The notes: generated from the letters alone by a model not told the origin. 64,000 nt of DNA from Eutreptiella sp. 'Long Island Sound 2002' (GCA_964036045.1 OZ038378.1:183918944-183982943); one strand, 5' to 3'; shown: positions 1-32,343, numbered from the stretch's first letter. A program made the numbers and translations.

Positions 1-22
1 CCCCCCCCCCAAAAAAACACAC

Positions 23-20714
<20,692 letters not shown>

Positions 20715-21842
20715 CTGCAGGACGACGACAGGACGGGTCGGAATCAATGGGGAGCGGCGAAGTCGGGCTAGGCCTGTTGCAGGGGAAGGGGGTAAGGCGA
20801 GCCGCTCTCCTGAGCCGCCGTTGTCAGAAGGTTCTAGTCGCACATGTTGGTCAGCTCATTGCGGCCCAGCCCCAGTCGGGGCCAGGGATGTGCTTATCCA
20901 TGCGGGGGCGTGGGGGGGCGCGGGGGGCGGGGGGGATCTGGCGGACCCATCCACCCAAACCACCCATGCGCCCGAAACCAAAAAAGCGTTCCTCCAGGGA
21001 AAATGAAATTTTTGAATTGGGGGGCCAAAAATGAGAGGCCCCTTTCAGATACACAACTTTTTTTTTTACAGTCATTACGCCCTCCCCCGCCCTCCCCCCT
21101 CCCGTCACGTAGGCCAAACACTGAGTACAACGCTGTCCGGGACCCAAACTGGCTCCTCAGAGCCGCGGAGGGCCCACCCTCATCCCACCCTTGCACAGGA
21201 CCTCCTTCACAGCACGGAGCCTGGAGTGAGTATGCCGATTGGTACTTCCGGGCGTACGTAGTTGGCGGTTGGTGGCGGTCGGCGGTTGGTGGCAGTTGGC
21301 GGCGGTTGGCAGTTGGCGGTTGGCGGTTGGTGGTTGGCGGTTGGTGGCGGTTGGTGGCGGTTGGCGGTTGGTGGTCCCTGGGGGTTATCCTCAAGGACTG
21401 TCCTTAACGAAAAAATTTGGGCTTCTTAAGGACACCCGTTTAAAAGCGTGGGGAGGAGGCCGGGGTTGTTTTGGGGGGGCGAGGGGGGGGGATGGAGTGG
21501 AGTGGAGTGGCTGCCGCATTCCACAAGTGCTAGACCCGTGGCGCCCGTAGGCTGGAGGCCATGGGCGGCAGTGGCGACCTGACACACTGTACGACAGGCG
21601 AAGAGCGGCCCGCCGTGGCGGTCCGGGGGATGTTCGGGCAAGGCACCCCTCGAAGCCGCGAAGCGGGGTGACCGGGCGTGCCGAACGGACACACCAGCAG
21701 CCACCGAGGGCAGGACCACATCGCGCGCGGGGGTACGGCGCGCGATTGTCCCTGGGCAAGCGCAGTACATGCACGGGGGGGCCGTCCCCTCGCTTTTAGA
21801 CGCGACTCCCCCCCCCAGTAGAAGTGGGCCGAAGGCCCCTAG

Positions 21843-21873
<31 letters not shown>

Positions 21874-22050
21874 TTGGAGGGGGGTTCAGGGAGGGGCGAT
21901 GGGGGGGGGGGAGGGCGGTCGGGAGGGTCAGTTGGGGGGGGGGTCCAGGTGGGGCGATTTGGGGTGGTGAAGGGGGGGGAGGCTCCCATCACCTCCCCTT
22001 GCCCTCCCTCTGGGGTGAGAGCTAGGGCTAGGGCTAGGGCTAGGGTTAGG
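20715..22050. other. 5' flank of the CobW gene with minisatellite and G-rich sequence
   Basis: A GGCGGTTGGT-type minisatellite occupies about 21258-21377, and a G run of about 30 lies at 21842-21871. A block at 20940-21065 has a relative at 58450-58570. CTAGGG units precede the satellite at 22020-22050. A promoter for the CobW gene should lie here, but no motif is convincing. Confidence 0.45.
21258..21377. repeat. GGCGGTTGGT minisatellite
   Basis: About 120 bp of 7-13 bp units of GTTGGCGGTTGGTGGC type. Confidence 0.9.
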
Positions 22051-25000
22051 GTCACCGAGCTGGTGGAACCAGTCTTGGTTTTATAACCCTTTTTAGGGTC
22101 TAGGGTGGACCTACCAGGTTTAGCAGCAGCAGCAGCAAGCAGCAAGCAGCAAGCAGCAGCAAGCAACAAGCAGCACGCGCGAAATGGGTAAAAATCAGAA
22201 TTCCGTCGTGGTGCTTCGGATTTGGCTGAAATTTTGGTGGATGATACCTATGGGTGTGAGGAACAACCCTACAAAGTATGAGCCAGAAACTCAACGGTGG
22301 CGGCCGGGAACGGGTGTCGCAAGTGGCGGACCTCAGTTTCAAAAACTACAGTTTAGGGCCAAAAACAGCCATTTTTGGGCCAAAAAAGCCCTAGAACCCA
22401 TTCAAAACGGCCAAACAAAGGGAAACGGTGGGTACACTCCATGTGCGCCTTGACTTTCCCATGTCAACGAGCCCTTTGCGGCCCTCTAACTCCACCATAT
22501 GTCCCGGAAACTGCCCAAAAAGGCCCCCAGAAGCCCCAAATTTTGTGCAGATTGGCGGGCAACAGCCACAAACCAAGAATAGGCCATATCTTTGGCTACA
22601 TGGCTGAAAACGCGATTCCGAGGGCACCTAGTCCACCCGCAACCCCCCACTTTTTGTGGTTTCCACGCCTCAGAATTGCCCAAACGGACGCCTAGAACCC
22701 CGGTACCCAGGCCCACTAGGCTGCGGCAAGCTGCAAGCTCAAGCCCAAATAGGTGGGTGCCCAAATGGGTCAATATGGTCCAATGGGGCAGAAAAATGAC
22801 TTTTCTCAAAAATGATCCTAGACCATGTGTGATGCTAAAGCAAGTGTTTTTGGACTATTTTGAGCTTGTGGTGGCCCATTTTGGTCCTCCGAAAATCCCA
22901 AAATGCCTTGAAGATGCGCTGTTTTGGGACCAAAAATGGGTCAAAAATGGGTCAAAAACGCATTTTTCCAAAACTCATCCCACACCATTTGGGGTGCACA
23001 AGCGGGTGAAATGAGCCCATTTTGAGCCCATTTTGGGGCATTTTGGCCCCTCACAAGTCCACAAAAGCCTTGAAAGTGGGCCTTGTGGTGAAGGGGATCA
23101 CTTGCAAGCTGATTCCACTTTGTCAACGGCCTTCAATGTGTGACTCATTCTTGATGTCCCTCACCATTCATATCCAATGTTCCTTCCCCCACCAGCTCGG
23201 TCCCAACATTCAGTCTTGATTAGGGTCACCGAGCTGGTGGAACCAGTCTTGGTTGTATAACCCTTTTTAGTGTCTAGGGTGGACCTACCAGGTTTAGCAG
23301 CAGCAGCAGCAAGCAGCAGCAAGCAGCAGCAAGCAGCAAGCAGCAGCACGCGCGAAATGGGTAAAAATCAGATTTCCGTCGTGGTGCTTCAGATTCGGGT
23401 GAAATTTTGGTGGATGATACCTATGGGTGTGAAGTACAATCACACAAAGTTTGAGCAAGAAACTCAACGGTGGCGGCCGGGAACGGGATTCGCAAGTGGC
23501 GGACCTCAGTTTCAAAATCTGCAGTTTAGGGCCAAAAACAGCCATTTTTGGGCCAAAAATGCGCTGGAACACATTCAAAACGGCCAAACGAAGGGAAACG
23601 GTGGGTACACTGCACGTGCCTCTTGACTTCCCCGTGTCAACGAGCTCTTTGCGGCCCTCTAACTCCATGATATGTCCCGGAAGCGGCCCAAAAAGGCCCC
23701 AAGAAGCTCCAACTGCCAACAGCCACAAACCAAGAATAGGCCATATCTTTGGCTACATGGCTCAAAATGTGATTCCGAGGGCACCTACTCCACCCGCAAC
23801 CCCCCACTTTTTGTGGTTTCCACCCCTCAGAATTGCCCAAACGGACGCCTAGACCCCAATAACTAGGCCCACTAGGCTGTGGCAAGCTGCAAGCTCAAGC
23901 CCAAACAGGTGGGTACCCAAATGGGTCAACAGGGTCCGAAAGGGGTAAAAATGTGACTTTCCGCAAAAATGATCCTAGACCATGTGCGACGCTAAAACAA
24001 GTGTTTTTAGAGTGTTTTGAGCTTGTGGTGGCCCATTTGGGTCCTCCAAAAATCCCAAAATGCCTTGAAGATGCGCTGTTTTGGGACCAAAAATGGGTCA
24101 AAAATGGGTCAAAAACGCATTTTTCCAAAACTCATTGTAGACCATTTGGGGTGCACAAAAGGGTGAAATGAGCCCATTTTGAGCCCATTTTGGGGCATTT
24201 TGGCCCCTGAGAAGTCCAAAAAGCCTTGAAAGTGGGCGTCGTGGTGATGGGGTTCAGGTGCATTTCACTTTGTCAAGAGCCATCAATGTGTGAATCATTC
24301 TTGATGTCCCTCACCATTCATATCTAATGTTCCCTCCCCCACCAGCTCGGTCCCAATATTCAGTCTTGATTAGGGTCACCGAGCTGGTGGAACCAGTCTT
24401 GGTTTTATAACCCTTTTTAGTGTCTAGGGTGGACCTACCAGGTTTAGCAGCAGCAGCAGCAAGCAGCAAGCAACAGCAGCAAGCAGCAAGCAGCACGCGC
24501 GAAATGGGTAAAAATCAGATTTCCGTCGTGGTGCTTCAGATTCGGGTGAAATTTTGGTGGATGATACCTATGGGTGTGAAGTACAATCACACGAAGTGTG
24601 AGCAAGAAACTCAACGGTGGCGGCCGGGAACGGGATTCGCAAGTGGCGGACCTCAGTTTCAAAATCTGCAGTTTAGGGCCAAAAACAGCCATTTTTGGGC
24701 CAAAAATGCGCTGGAACACATTCAAAACGGCCAAACGAAGGGAAACGGTGGGTACACTGCACGTGCCTCTTGACTTCCCCGTGTCAACGAGCTCTTTGCG
24801 GCCTTTTTAGTGTCTAGGGTGGACCTACCAGGTTTAGCAGCAGCAGCAGCAAGCAGCAGCAAGCAGCAGCAAGCAGCAAGCAGCAGCACACGCGAAATGG
24901 GTAAAAATCAGAACTCCGTCGTGGTGCTTCAGATTCGGGTGAAATTTTGGTGGATGATACCTATGGGTGTGAAGTACAATCACACAAAGTTTGAGCAAGA

Positions 25001-28000
25001 AACTCAGCGGTGGCGGCCGGGAACGGGATTTGCAAGTGGCGGACCTCGCTTTCAAAAACTGCACTTTAGGGCCAAAAACAGCCATTTTTGGGCTTAAAAA
25101 GCCCTAGAACACATTCAAAACGGCCAAACGAAGGGAAACGGTGGCTACTCTGCACGTGCGGCTTGACTTCCCTGTGTCAACGAGCTCTTTGCCGCCCTCT
25201 AACTCCATGATATGTCTCGGAAACGGCCCAACAAGGCCCCCAGAAGCTTCAAATGCCGACAGCCACAAACCAAGAATAGGCCATATCTTTGGCTACATGG
25301 CTCAAAATGCGATTCCGAGGGCACCTACTCCACCCGCAACCCCCCACTTTTTGTGGTTTCCACCCCTTAGAATTGCCCAAACGGACACCTACACCCTCGT
25401 ACTTAGGCCCACTAGGCTGCGGCAAGCTGCAAGCTCAAGCCCAAACAGGTGGGTGCCCAAATGGGTCATTAGGGTCCAGTAGGGGCAAAAAGATGACTTT
25501 TCTCAAAAATGATCCTAGACCATGTGCGACGCTAAAACAAGTGTTTTTGGACCATTTTGAGCTTGTGGTGGCACATTTTGGTCCTCCGAAAATCCTAAAA
25601 TGCCTTGAAAAAAGGCTGTTTTGGGACCAAAAATGGGTCAAGAAAGGGTCAAAATCGCGTTTTTCCAAAAATCATCCTAGACCATTTGGGGTGCACAAAC
25701 GGGTGAAATGAGCCCATTTTGAGCCCATTTTGGGGCATTTTGGCCCCTCAGAAGTCCAACAAAAGCCTTGAAAGTGGGCCTCGTGGTGATGGGGTTGACT
25801 TGCAAGCTGATTTCACTTTGTGAAGAGCCATCAATGTGTGAATCATTCTTGATGTCCTTCACCAGTCATAGCTAATGTTCCCTCCCCCACCAGCTCGGTC
25901 CCAATATTCAGTCTTGATTAGGGTTAGGGTCACCGAGCTGGTGGAACCAGTCTTGGTTTTATAACCCTTTTTAGTGTCTAGGGTGGACCTACCAGGTTTA
26001 GCAGCAAGCAACAGCAGCAAGCAGCAAGCAACAGCACGCGCGAAATGGGTAAAAATCAGAACTCCGTCGTGGTGCTTTGGATTTCAGTGAATTTTTGGTG
26101 GATGATACCTATGGGTGTGAAGTACAATCACACAAAGTTTGAGCCAGAAACTCAACGGTGGCGGCCAGGAACGGGATTCGCAAGTGGCGGGCCTCAGTTT
26201 CAAAAACTGCAGTTTAGGGCCAAAAACAGCCATTTTTGGGCCAAAAAAGCCCTGGAACACATTCAAAACGGCCAAACGAAGGGAAACGGTGGCTACTCTG
26301 CACGTGCGGCTTGACTTCCCCGTGTCAACGAGCTCTTTGCGGCCCTCTAACTCCATGATATGTCCCGGAAGCGGCCCAACAAGGCCCCCAGAAGCTTCAA
26401 ATGCCAACAGCCACAAACCAAGAATAGGCCATATCTTTGGCTACATGGCTCAAAATGCGATTCCGAGGGCACCTACTCCACCCGCAACCCCCCACTTTTT
26501 GTGGTTTCCACCCCTCAGAATTGCCCAAACGGACGCCTAGACCCCAATAACTAGGCCCACTCGGCTGTGGCAAGCTGCAAGCTCAAGCCCAAACAGGTGG
26601 GTGCCCAAATGGGTCAACAAGGTCCAATAGGGGCAAAAAGATGACTTTTCTCAAAAATGATCCTAGACCATGTGCGATGCTAAAACAAGTGTTTTTGGAC
26701 CGTTTTGATGTGGTGGTGGCACATTTTGGTCCTCCGAAAATCCTAAAATGCCTTGAAAAAAGGCTGTTTTGGGACCAAAAATGGGTCAAAAATGGGTCAA
26801 AAACGCATTTTTCCAAAAATCATCCTAGACCATTTGGGGTGCACAAACGGGTGAAATGAGCCCATTTTGAGCCCATTTTGGGGCATTTTGGCCCCTCAGA
26901 AGTCCAAAAAGCCTTGAAAGTGGGCCTCATGGTGATGGGGTTCACTTGCAAGCTGATTTCACTTTGTCAAGAGCCATCAATGTGTGAATCATTCTTGATG
27001 TCCTTCACCAATCATAGCTGATGTTCCCTCCCCCACCAGCTCGGTCCCAATATTCAGTCTTGATTAGGGTTAGGGTCACCGAGCTGGTGGAACCAGTCTT
27101 GGTTTTATAACCCTTTTTAGGGTCTAGGGTGGACCTACCAGGTTTAGCAGCAGCAGCAGCAGCAGCAGCAAGCAGCAAGCAGCACGCGCGAAATGGGTAA
27201 AAATCAGAACTCCGTCGTGGTGCTTCGGATTCGGCTGAAATTTTGGTGGATGATACCTATGGGTGTGAGGGACAACCACACAAAGTATGAGCCAGAAACT
27301 CAACGGTGGCGGCCGGGAACGGGTGTCGCAAGTGGCGGACCTCAGTTTCAAAAACTGCAGTTTAGGGCCAAAAACAGCCATTTTTGGGCCAAAAAAGCCC
27401 TAGAACCCATTCAAAACGGCCAAACAAAGGGAAAGTGTGGGTACACTCCATGTGCGGCTTGACTTTCCCATGTCTACGAGCCCTTTGCGGCCCTCTAACT
27501 CCACCATATGTCCCGGAAACCGCCCAAAAAGGCCCCCAAAAGGCCCAAATTTTGTGCAGATTGGCTGGCGACAGCCACAAACCAAGAATAGGCCATATCT
27601 TTGGCTACATGGCTGAAAATGCGATTCCGAGGGCACCTAGCCCACCCGCAACCGCCCACGTTATGTGGTTTCCACGCCTCAAAATTGCCCAAACGGACAC
27701 CTAGACCCCAATACCTAGGCCCACTAGGCTGCGGCAAGCTGCAAGCTCAAGCCCAAACAGGTGGGTGCCCAAATGGGTCAATATGGTCCAATGGGGCAGA
27801 AAAATGACTTTTCTCAAAAATGATCCTAGACCATGTGTGATGCTAAAGCAAGTGTTTTTGGACTGTTTTGAGCTTGTGGTGGCCCATTTTGGTCCTCCGA
27901 AAATCCCAAAATGCCTTGAAGATGCGCTGTTTTGGGACCAAAAATGGGTCAAAAACGCATTTTTCCAAAACTCATCCCACACCATTTGGGGTGCACAAAC

Positions 28001-28214
28001 GGGTGAAATGAGCCCATTTTGAGCCCACTTTGGGGCATTTTGGCCCCTCACAAGTCCACAAAAGCCTTGAAAGTGGGCCTTGTGGTGAAGGGGATCACTT
28101 GCAAGCTGATTCCACTTTGTCAACGGCCTTCAATGTGTGACTCATTGGTGTCCCTCACCATTCATATCTAATGTTCCTTCCCCCACCAGCTCGGTCCCAA
28201 TATTCAGTCTTGAT
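22051..28214. repeat. satellite array: five units of about 1.15 kb plus one truncated unit
   Basis: GTCACCGAGCTGGTGGAACC starts units at 22051, 23225, 24375, 25929 and 27075. The third breaks off after about 430 bp and a near-complete unit restarts at about 24806 in TTTTTAGTGTCTAGGGTGGA. Spacing is therefore 1174, 1150, 1554, 1146 and 1140 bp. Each unit carries an AGC/AGCAAGC tract of variable length and an 11-bp AAAAATGGGTC repeat in one or two copies. TTAGGG-like hexamers sit at unit borders. Frames of 60-140 codons recur in every unit, but they resemble no protein and shift with the AGC tract, so I treat the array as non-coding. Confidence 0.95.
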
Positions 28215-28709
28215 TAGGGTTAGGTGTAGGGTTAGGAGCAGGATGAGGGTTGGGGTGGGCGTTAGAGTCAAGGTTGGGTTCAAGTATAGCGTTGGGGTGC
28301 TCCACCGCCTGAGCGGGGAGGGATGCTACGTGGGCAAGGGGAATGAAAAAAAATTTTCGGGCGCCTTCGGCGCCACCCTATGTATGGCTAGTAGCCATTG
28401 ACCCTTGGTAACTAAGTGGGCCCGGAGGGCCCGGAGGGGGGGGGGGGGGGGGGAGTCGCGTACCGGGACCGAGGAGACGGCCCCCCCGTGGGTACATGCA
28501 GTGCAGTGTGAGGCAGGCGGGACCACCCCGCGAAAACTGGGCCCAACGGCCAGTTGTGACCTGAATACTGGGGGTTATCCTACCTTGACAATCCTGAATC
28601 CAGCGGCATCGGTCCCAGCACCCCAACGTGACCCCTCTGCCCCCGACCCAAGGAATACACAGAGAGAATCCTATAATCCATCATCTACGTCCCAGTGATT
28701 GAATACCAC
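28215..28709. other. right flank of the satellite array
   Basis: TTAGGG-like variants fade out by about 28260. A CGCCTTCGGCG palindrome lies near 28363 and a G run at about 28437-28454. No gene seen. Confidence 0.5.
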
Positions 28710-28897
28710 CTTCAATGCGATTGTTGCCTGAAGAAGTAACCCAAGAGAGACCTTGCGCACATCGCCCACGACGTACAGCTTGTCCGCCTCGACAATGTGC
28801 TTTGTCACGGGCTCGTGGAAGGGCAGCGCCAGATCTCGTGCATGGTGCAGCAGCATGGAAGTGTCCACGGAGAGTTTCAGGTCCGCACGCATGTTCT
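28710..28897 (-). CDS. exon of the ubiquitin-like-fold gene, C-terminal part
   Basis: Starts after CCCACAG with the two bases needed to complete the split codon (Glu) and gives NMRADLKLSVDTSMLLHHAR and ADKLYVVGDVRKVSLGLLLQ. The donor is read as TTGAAG/GTGGTA. Confidence 0.6.
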
Positions 28898-31341
28898 CTG
28901 TGGGATGTGGTGTAGGACCGTGGTCGGGTGGTGTCTGTCGCACCGTGCGCTGCACTGCGCACGCGTGAGGCACCCTCGGAGGTTCAGATCCCAATGCAGG
29001 AGAGTTTGAAGCACACACAAACACTGGCCATCCTGCACAATGGGGAACGTGGAAGGCACAGGTGCATGTTGGACGCCGTCGGATGTGCAGAGTACTGGAC
29101 GGCTCACAGGGCCTATACGCATGCCATGGAACAGGGCTTGGGGAGGCTCCCCGGGGTGCATTATCCAACGAAACGTGAAATGTAACGTGAAACGTGAAAG
29201 CCTGAAACAGAGCAACACAGGGGTCCCCCGTCAGGGGGGGGGGGGGGTCAGAGATGTCTTTAGGGACGGATAATCCGTCGTAAATCCATCGTCAAAATTT
29301 TCAAATCCATCGCAAATCCACTGTAAGTAATCCAGGATACCACTTGCCACCAGATCCCTACACTGAATTTACTTCAATCCTACGGTCTCCTTGGCATGGT
29401 GGACCAACTGAGCCCGGTGTCCAAAAGGCATGTCATATCTTTGGAAAGCTTCCGGCCGAAGCAAGGTGATGGCACGAACACTGCCAAAGCTATCCGACTT
29501 CAGCTTGTCACAGTACTTTTTGACTGAATTAGGAGCAGATGCCCAAACGCAATCCCACAGATGGTCCACCGGTGCTGAGGTTGCAACCACTGGTCCTTCA
29601 GGTGTATCAAGAGGTGCCTGTGGCACGGGTTGTTGTTTACCTTGCGCCAATGATGTTGCAACAGTTGTGGCGCGTTACTCACCACCATCAGCAAAAAAAA
29701 GTGCTTCATACATGGGTGGCAGCAGCCAAAACAACTGAGCAGGGAGACAGGCCCTGCAACGAGATCTTTGGGGGCTGGGACTGAAGGGGAACTCAGGGGG
29801 AACTGCAAGTTACCTACAGCGTGCAAAAAGTCGTGGGCAGAAGCTTCACAGCATGCAAAAAAGGCAATAGTGTGGGGCAGGGGTATGTGTCAGAGAGGCT
29901 TATCCGTCGCAAATCCATCGTCAAAATGGTCAAATCCATTGCAAATCCACCGTCAACCCCCCAAATATCCACCGCTAATGACAACTCTGGGGGCTGGAAT
30001 ATGCAAACCGGTGCCTCCAAGTCTGCAATGTAAATACACAGAGTTATGCAAAATTATGCAACATTACGCAGGTGAAAAAAATGCAAAAAAATGGCAGAGC
30101 AATGCACAACACCCGGGGGTCAAAAATTCCAGCCATACCCGTGATGCAGGTGGTTTGGCCCCACAGTTCCACTTTGACTTCTTTTTCTCTTGTCCATCAG
30201 TTCATCCTCATCCACAATTGGCCGTGTCATCTGGTTCCTCATCACTGTCACCATAATCAAACTCAGGAACGTCGTCATCATCAAAACGACAGGCAGAGCA
30301 CTGCACGATACCCTGGGCTCAGAAGTACTTTTACTTCCTTTACTCTGGTCCATCAGCACAACTGTCACCCTCGTCCACAATAGGCCAATTCATCCGGTCC
30401 CTCATCACTGTCACTATCATCAAATTCAGCAAGGTCGTCATCATCAAGCTCATCTGATGCTGCCTAAGTGCCAACCAGTGGCAAAAGTATGCAACTTATC
30501 CAAAGCCCCAATGTGCAAAATTATGCAAAGTTATGCATTTGCACAATTGCCCCACGCCCCTGCCTCATACTCCAACCACTGGCCAGAATTGGCAGCACCA
30601 AGAACTGCAGGGATACTTTTTCAAGCGCCATACACCCCTGAGGGCTGATATGTGCCTATACGTGCCCATGTGTGTACCCCAATTGTGCCTAACTACCTGC
30701 TACCTACCTAAAATGTGTCTAACCAACCCTAACCCCGAACCCGGGGGCCCAAAATGTAGAACAATGATGTGGCTACAGGCAGCCATGAACAAAAATGTCC
30801 TTTGTGGACTCCTGAGGCCGGTACCTAAAACTGACTGTGGCCAGAGGCCCCCCTTGCGCAGAGGGGAGGGGTTGACACTTGGCGTCCTGGGACCGGTAGA
30901 GCCGCCCCGCCCGTGCACACCAAATAACAAGGCGTACCTTGAATCCTGTTGACCAGCGTGTGCACGGTCCATGAGGGATCCACTTCCACCTCTTGGTCAG
31001 CGCATTGGACTGGCAAATCCACACAGTTGTGGAACGCCACAGTCACTTTGCAGGACGCCATGGCTGTAAATAGGGCAAAGGCAGCAGGGTGAATGGGTAA
31101 TGGCACAGGCACGGGCCCATAAACCTGCCAGGCCAGTTTGGCCAGAGTAGAGGTTTCTGGACTCAAGGTCTCTTCAGGCTGTGAGGCCGGGGGGGAGGTG
31201 TGGGCCACGAACTCAAGCTGCAGCTTCTTCGGCCTATCCCTGTGCCGCATCCAGGAACTGGTTTTGGCCTTGGCATCCGTCAGCTTCAGCACCACAGGGG
31301 TTTCCACTTCCAAGCGTGGTATGGCCAAATAGCAGCCATCC
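28710..31341 (-). CDS. ubiquitin-like-fold protein (part of a larger unidentified gene)
   Basis: Two exons join in phase across a 2-kb intron (CAAG/GT donor at 30938, CCCACAG acceptor before 28897). The result reads KVTVAFHNCVDLPV, EVEVDPSWTVHTLVNRIQ, then LKLSVDTSMLLHHARDLALP and ADKLYVVGDVRK. Strand, V-D-x-S-x-T-V turn, L-x-x-x-I helix and the final DKLYVV strand follow the ubiquitin superfold. The N-terminal 95 residues (IPRLEVETPVVLKLTDAKAK and onward) are unrecognised. Neither start nor stop is defined: phase 0 is left at 28710, and upstream exons at 32154-32343 and 34177-34402 are possible. Role unknown. Confidence 0.55.
29262..29965. repeat. direct repeats about 640 bp apart flanking the SAM-like frame
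   Basis: TCCGTCGTAAATCCATCGTC at about 29264-29283 and a near-identical copy with CGCAAATCC at about 29903-29922 both continue into CAAATCCATnGCAAATCCAC. Internally each is a series of AAATCCATCG-like decamers. Confidence 0.7.
29369..29650 (-). pseudogene. SAM-domain-like fragment, probably from a mobile element
   Basis: The frame has DHLWDCVWASAPNSVKKYCD, then SDSFGSVRAITLLRPEAFQR and MPFGHRAQLVHHAKE. The spacing F..V.A...L....F....MPFGHR..L follows the last helices of SAM domains (L..L....L..LG...GHR..I). No start or splice site is convincing. It is flanked by direct repeats, so a transposon origin is likely. Confidence 0.4.
30190..30465 (-). repeat. duplicated acidic coding block, period about 164 bp
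   Basis: On the minus strand two blocks read DDDxxEFD followed by DSDEGPD or DSDEEPD. TCATCACTGTCAC recurs 164 bp apart on the plus strand. Acidic repeats of this type are common in transposon proteins. Confidence 0.5.
30938..31341 (-). CDS. exon of the ubiquitin-like-fold gene, N-terminal part
   Basis: Begins after GATGTAG in phase 2 and ends CAAG/GTACGCC in phase 1; 134 codons lie between the split ones. It includes a basic stretch (MRHRDRPKKLQLEF) and the first half of the ubiquitin-like fold. Confidence 0.6.
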
Positions 31342-31563
31342 CTACATCACCCAGACCTGAGACCTGACATATCACACATTGCACGTTGCACATCACACAC
31401 CATACAGTACACGACACAGCGCACACCACACAATACAACCCTCGTTCAAAAGTTCTCTTCCCCTGTGATGTCAGCAGCTGGTTTGCTCCTATCTCAACCT
31501 TCCCAACCCTCCAGAAACCACAGGAACCCCGAACTAATGACGAACCAAGAATGGAGCTCAGTA

Positions 31564-31929
31564 CCCCCCCCCCCTTGTCCTAGCTACACAAAAGTCCCAA
31601 ATTAATACAGTCCCTACGCCTACTGTAGCTTGGACAAGAGCGTAGCTTGCGCGCGACACATACAACTACCGACACACACGTGAGTGAGCGCAGAGGGGGA
31701 TATGGTGCACAAATAACCCCAAAATCAGAGCTATGTGGGTTCAAGCGGGCAAACACTCACAACAAATGTGTCCATGACTCTATGCAATTGGCGAATTTGT
31801 CACCAAACCCGTGTCTTATGTGGCTGCACTACATTTGGGACCCAATTAAATTAGGTCCCAAATTAATACGGTCCCTACGCCTACTGTAGCTCGGACAAGG
31901 GTGTAGCTAGGACAAAAGGGGGGGGGGGG
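31564..31929. mobile_element. 366-bp MITE with C-run/G-run terminal inverted repeats
   Basis: The left end (C run, TTGTCCTAGCTACAC) and right end (GTGTAGCTAGGACAAAA, G run) are inverted copies with one 2-bp indel. A 52-bp direct repeat (CCCAAATTAATACGGTCCCT and onward) sits near both ends, 261 bp apart. No coding capacity. Confidence 0.85.
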
Positions 31930-32153
31930 TTAGCAATGCCGCACAACTAAGTGCAGCGGTTGTATGCTTTGCTTGGTCCGCTTCTCTGAGGTGCCACCTT
32001 TACCACTGCCTATAAGGAACCAACTTGATGCAAGCAGCAGCGAGCATGCATGTTTTCCCATCCATATCCCAAGTAACTGGGCACAATGTACTCTTATGAA
32101 GATGCTTGGACATCCCAAAAGTGTTGCGCCTTTGGCAGTTGGCAGTAACCAAC

Positions 32154-32343
32154 GGGTTGCGCAAAAAAGGCAATATCTGGAGGTAGGTCCATCGCCAGAG
32201 TGGGCACTGGCGGCTCAGGGTTGAACGTTCTAAAGGGAATGTGGCCGACATCAGTGTGCGCCCACTGCAGCTTTGGCGCAGTGTTGGGCTGCACAGTTAT
32301 CAGGTCCAGGAGGGGGACCCCTGTGTCCTGCCGTGGGTCTGCT
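32154..32343 (-). CDS. possible exon upstream of the ubiquitin-like gene
   Basis: The frame ADPRQDTGVPLLDLITVQPN ... DLPPDIAFFAQP lies between a TTGCCAG acceptor and a CAACCC/GTTGGT donor. Its end phase does not fit 31341 directly, so another exon would be needed, or it belongs elsewhere. Confidence 0.3.

Larger units (their letters stand above)
28898..30937. other. intron between the ubiquitin-like exons, holding TE-like pieces
   Basis: Contains the SAM-like frame (29369-29650), direct repeats at 29262-29327 and 29902-29965, and a duplicated acidic coding block at 30190-30465. Probably one degraded mobile element. Confidence 0.5.

Noticed and set aside
22051-28214. Conserved frames of 60-140 codons in each satellite unit
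   Set aside because: They recur only because the DNA is repeated; length changes in the AGC tract shift the frame, several strands are open at once, and no domain is recognisable.
22051-28214. CRISPR-like array
   Set aside because: Units are over 1 kb, there are no short identical repeats with unique spacers, and the genome is eukaryotic.
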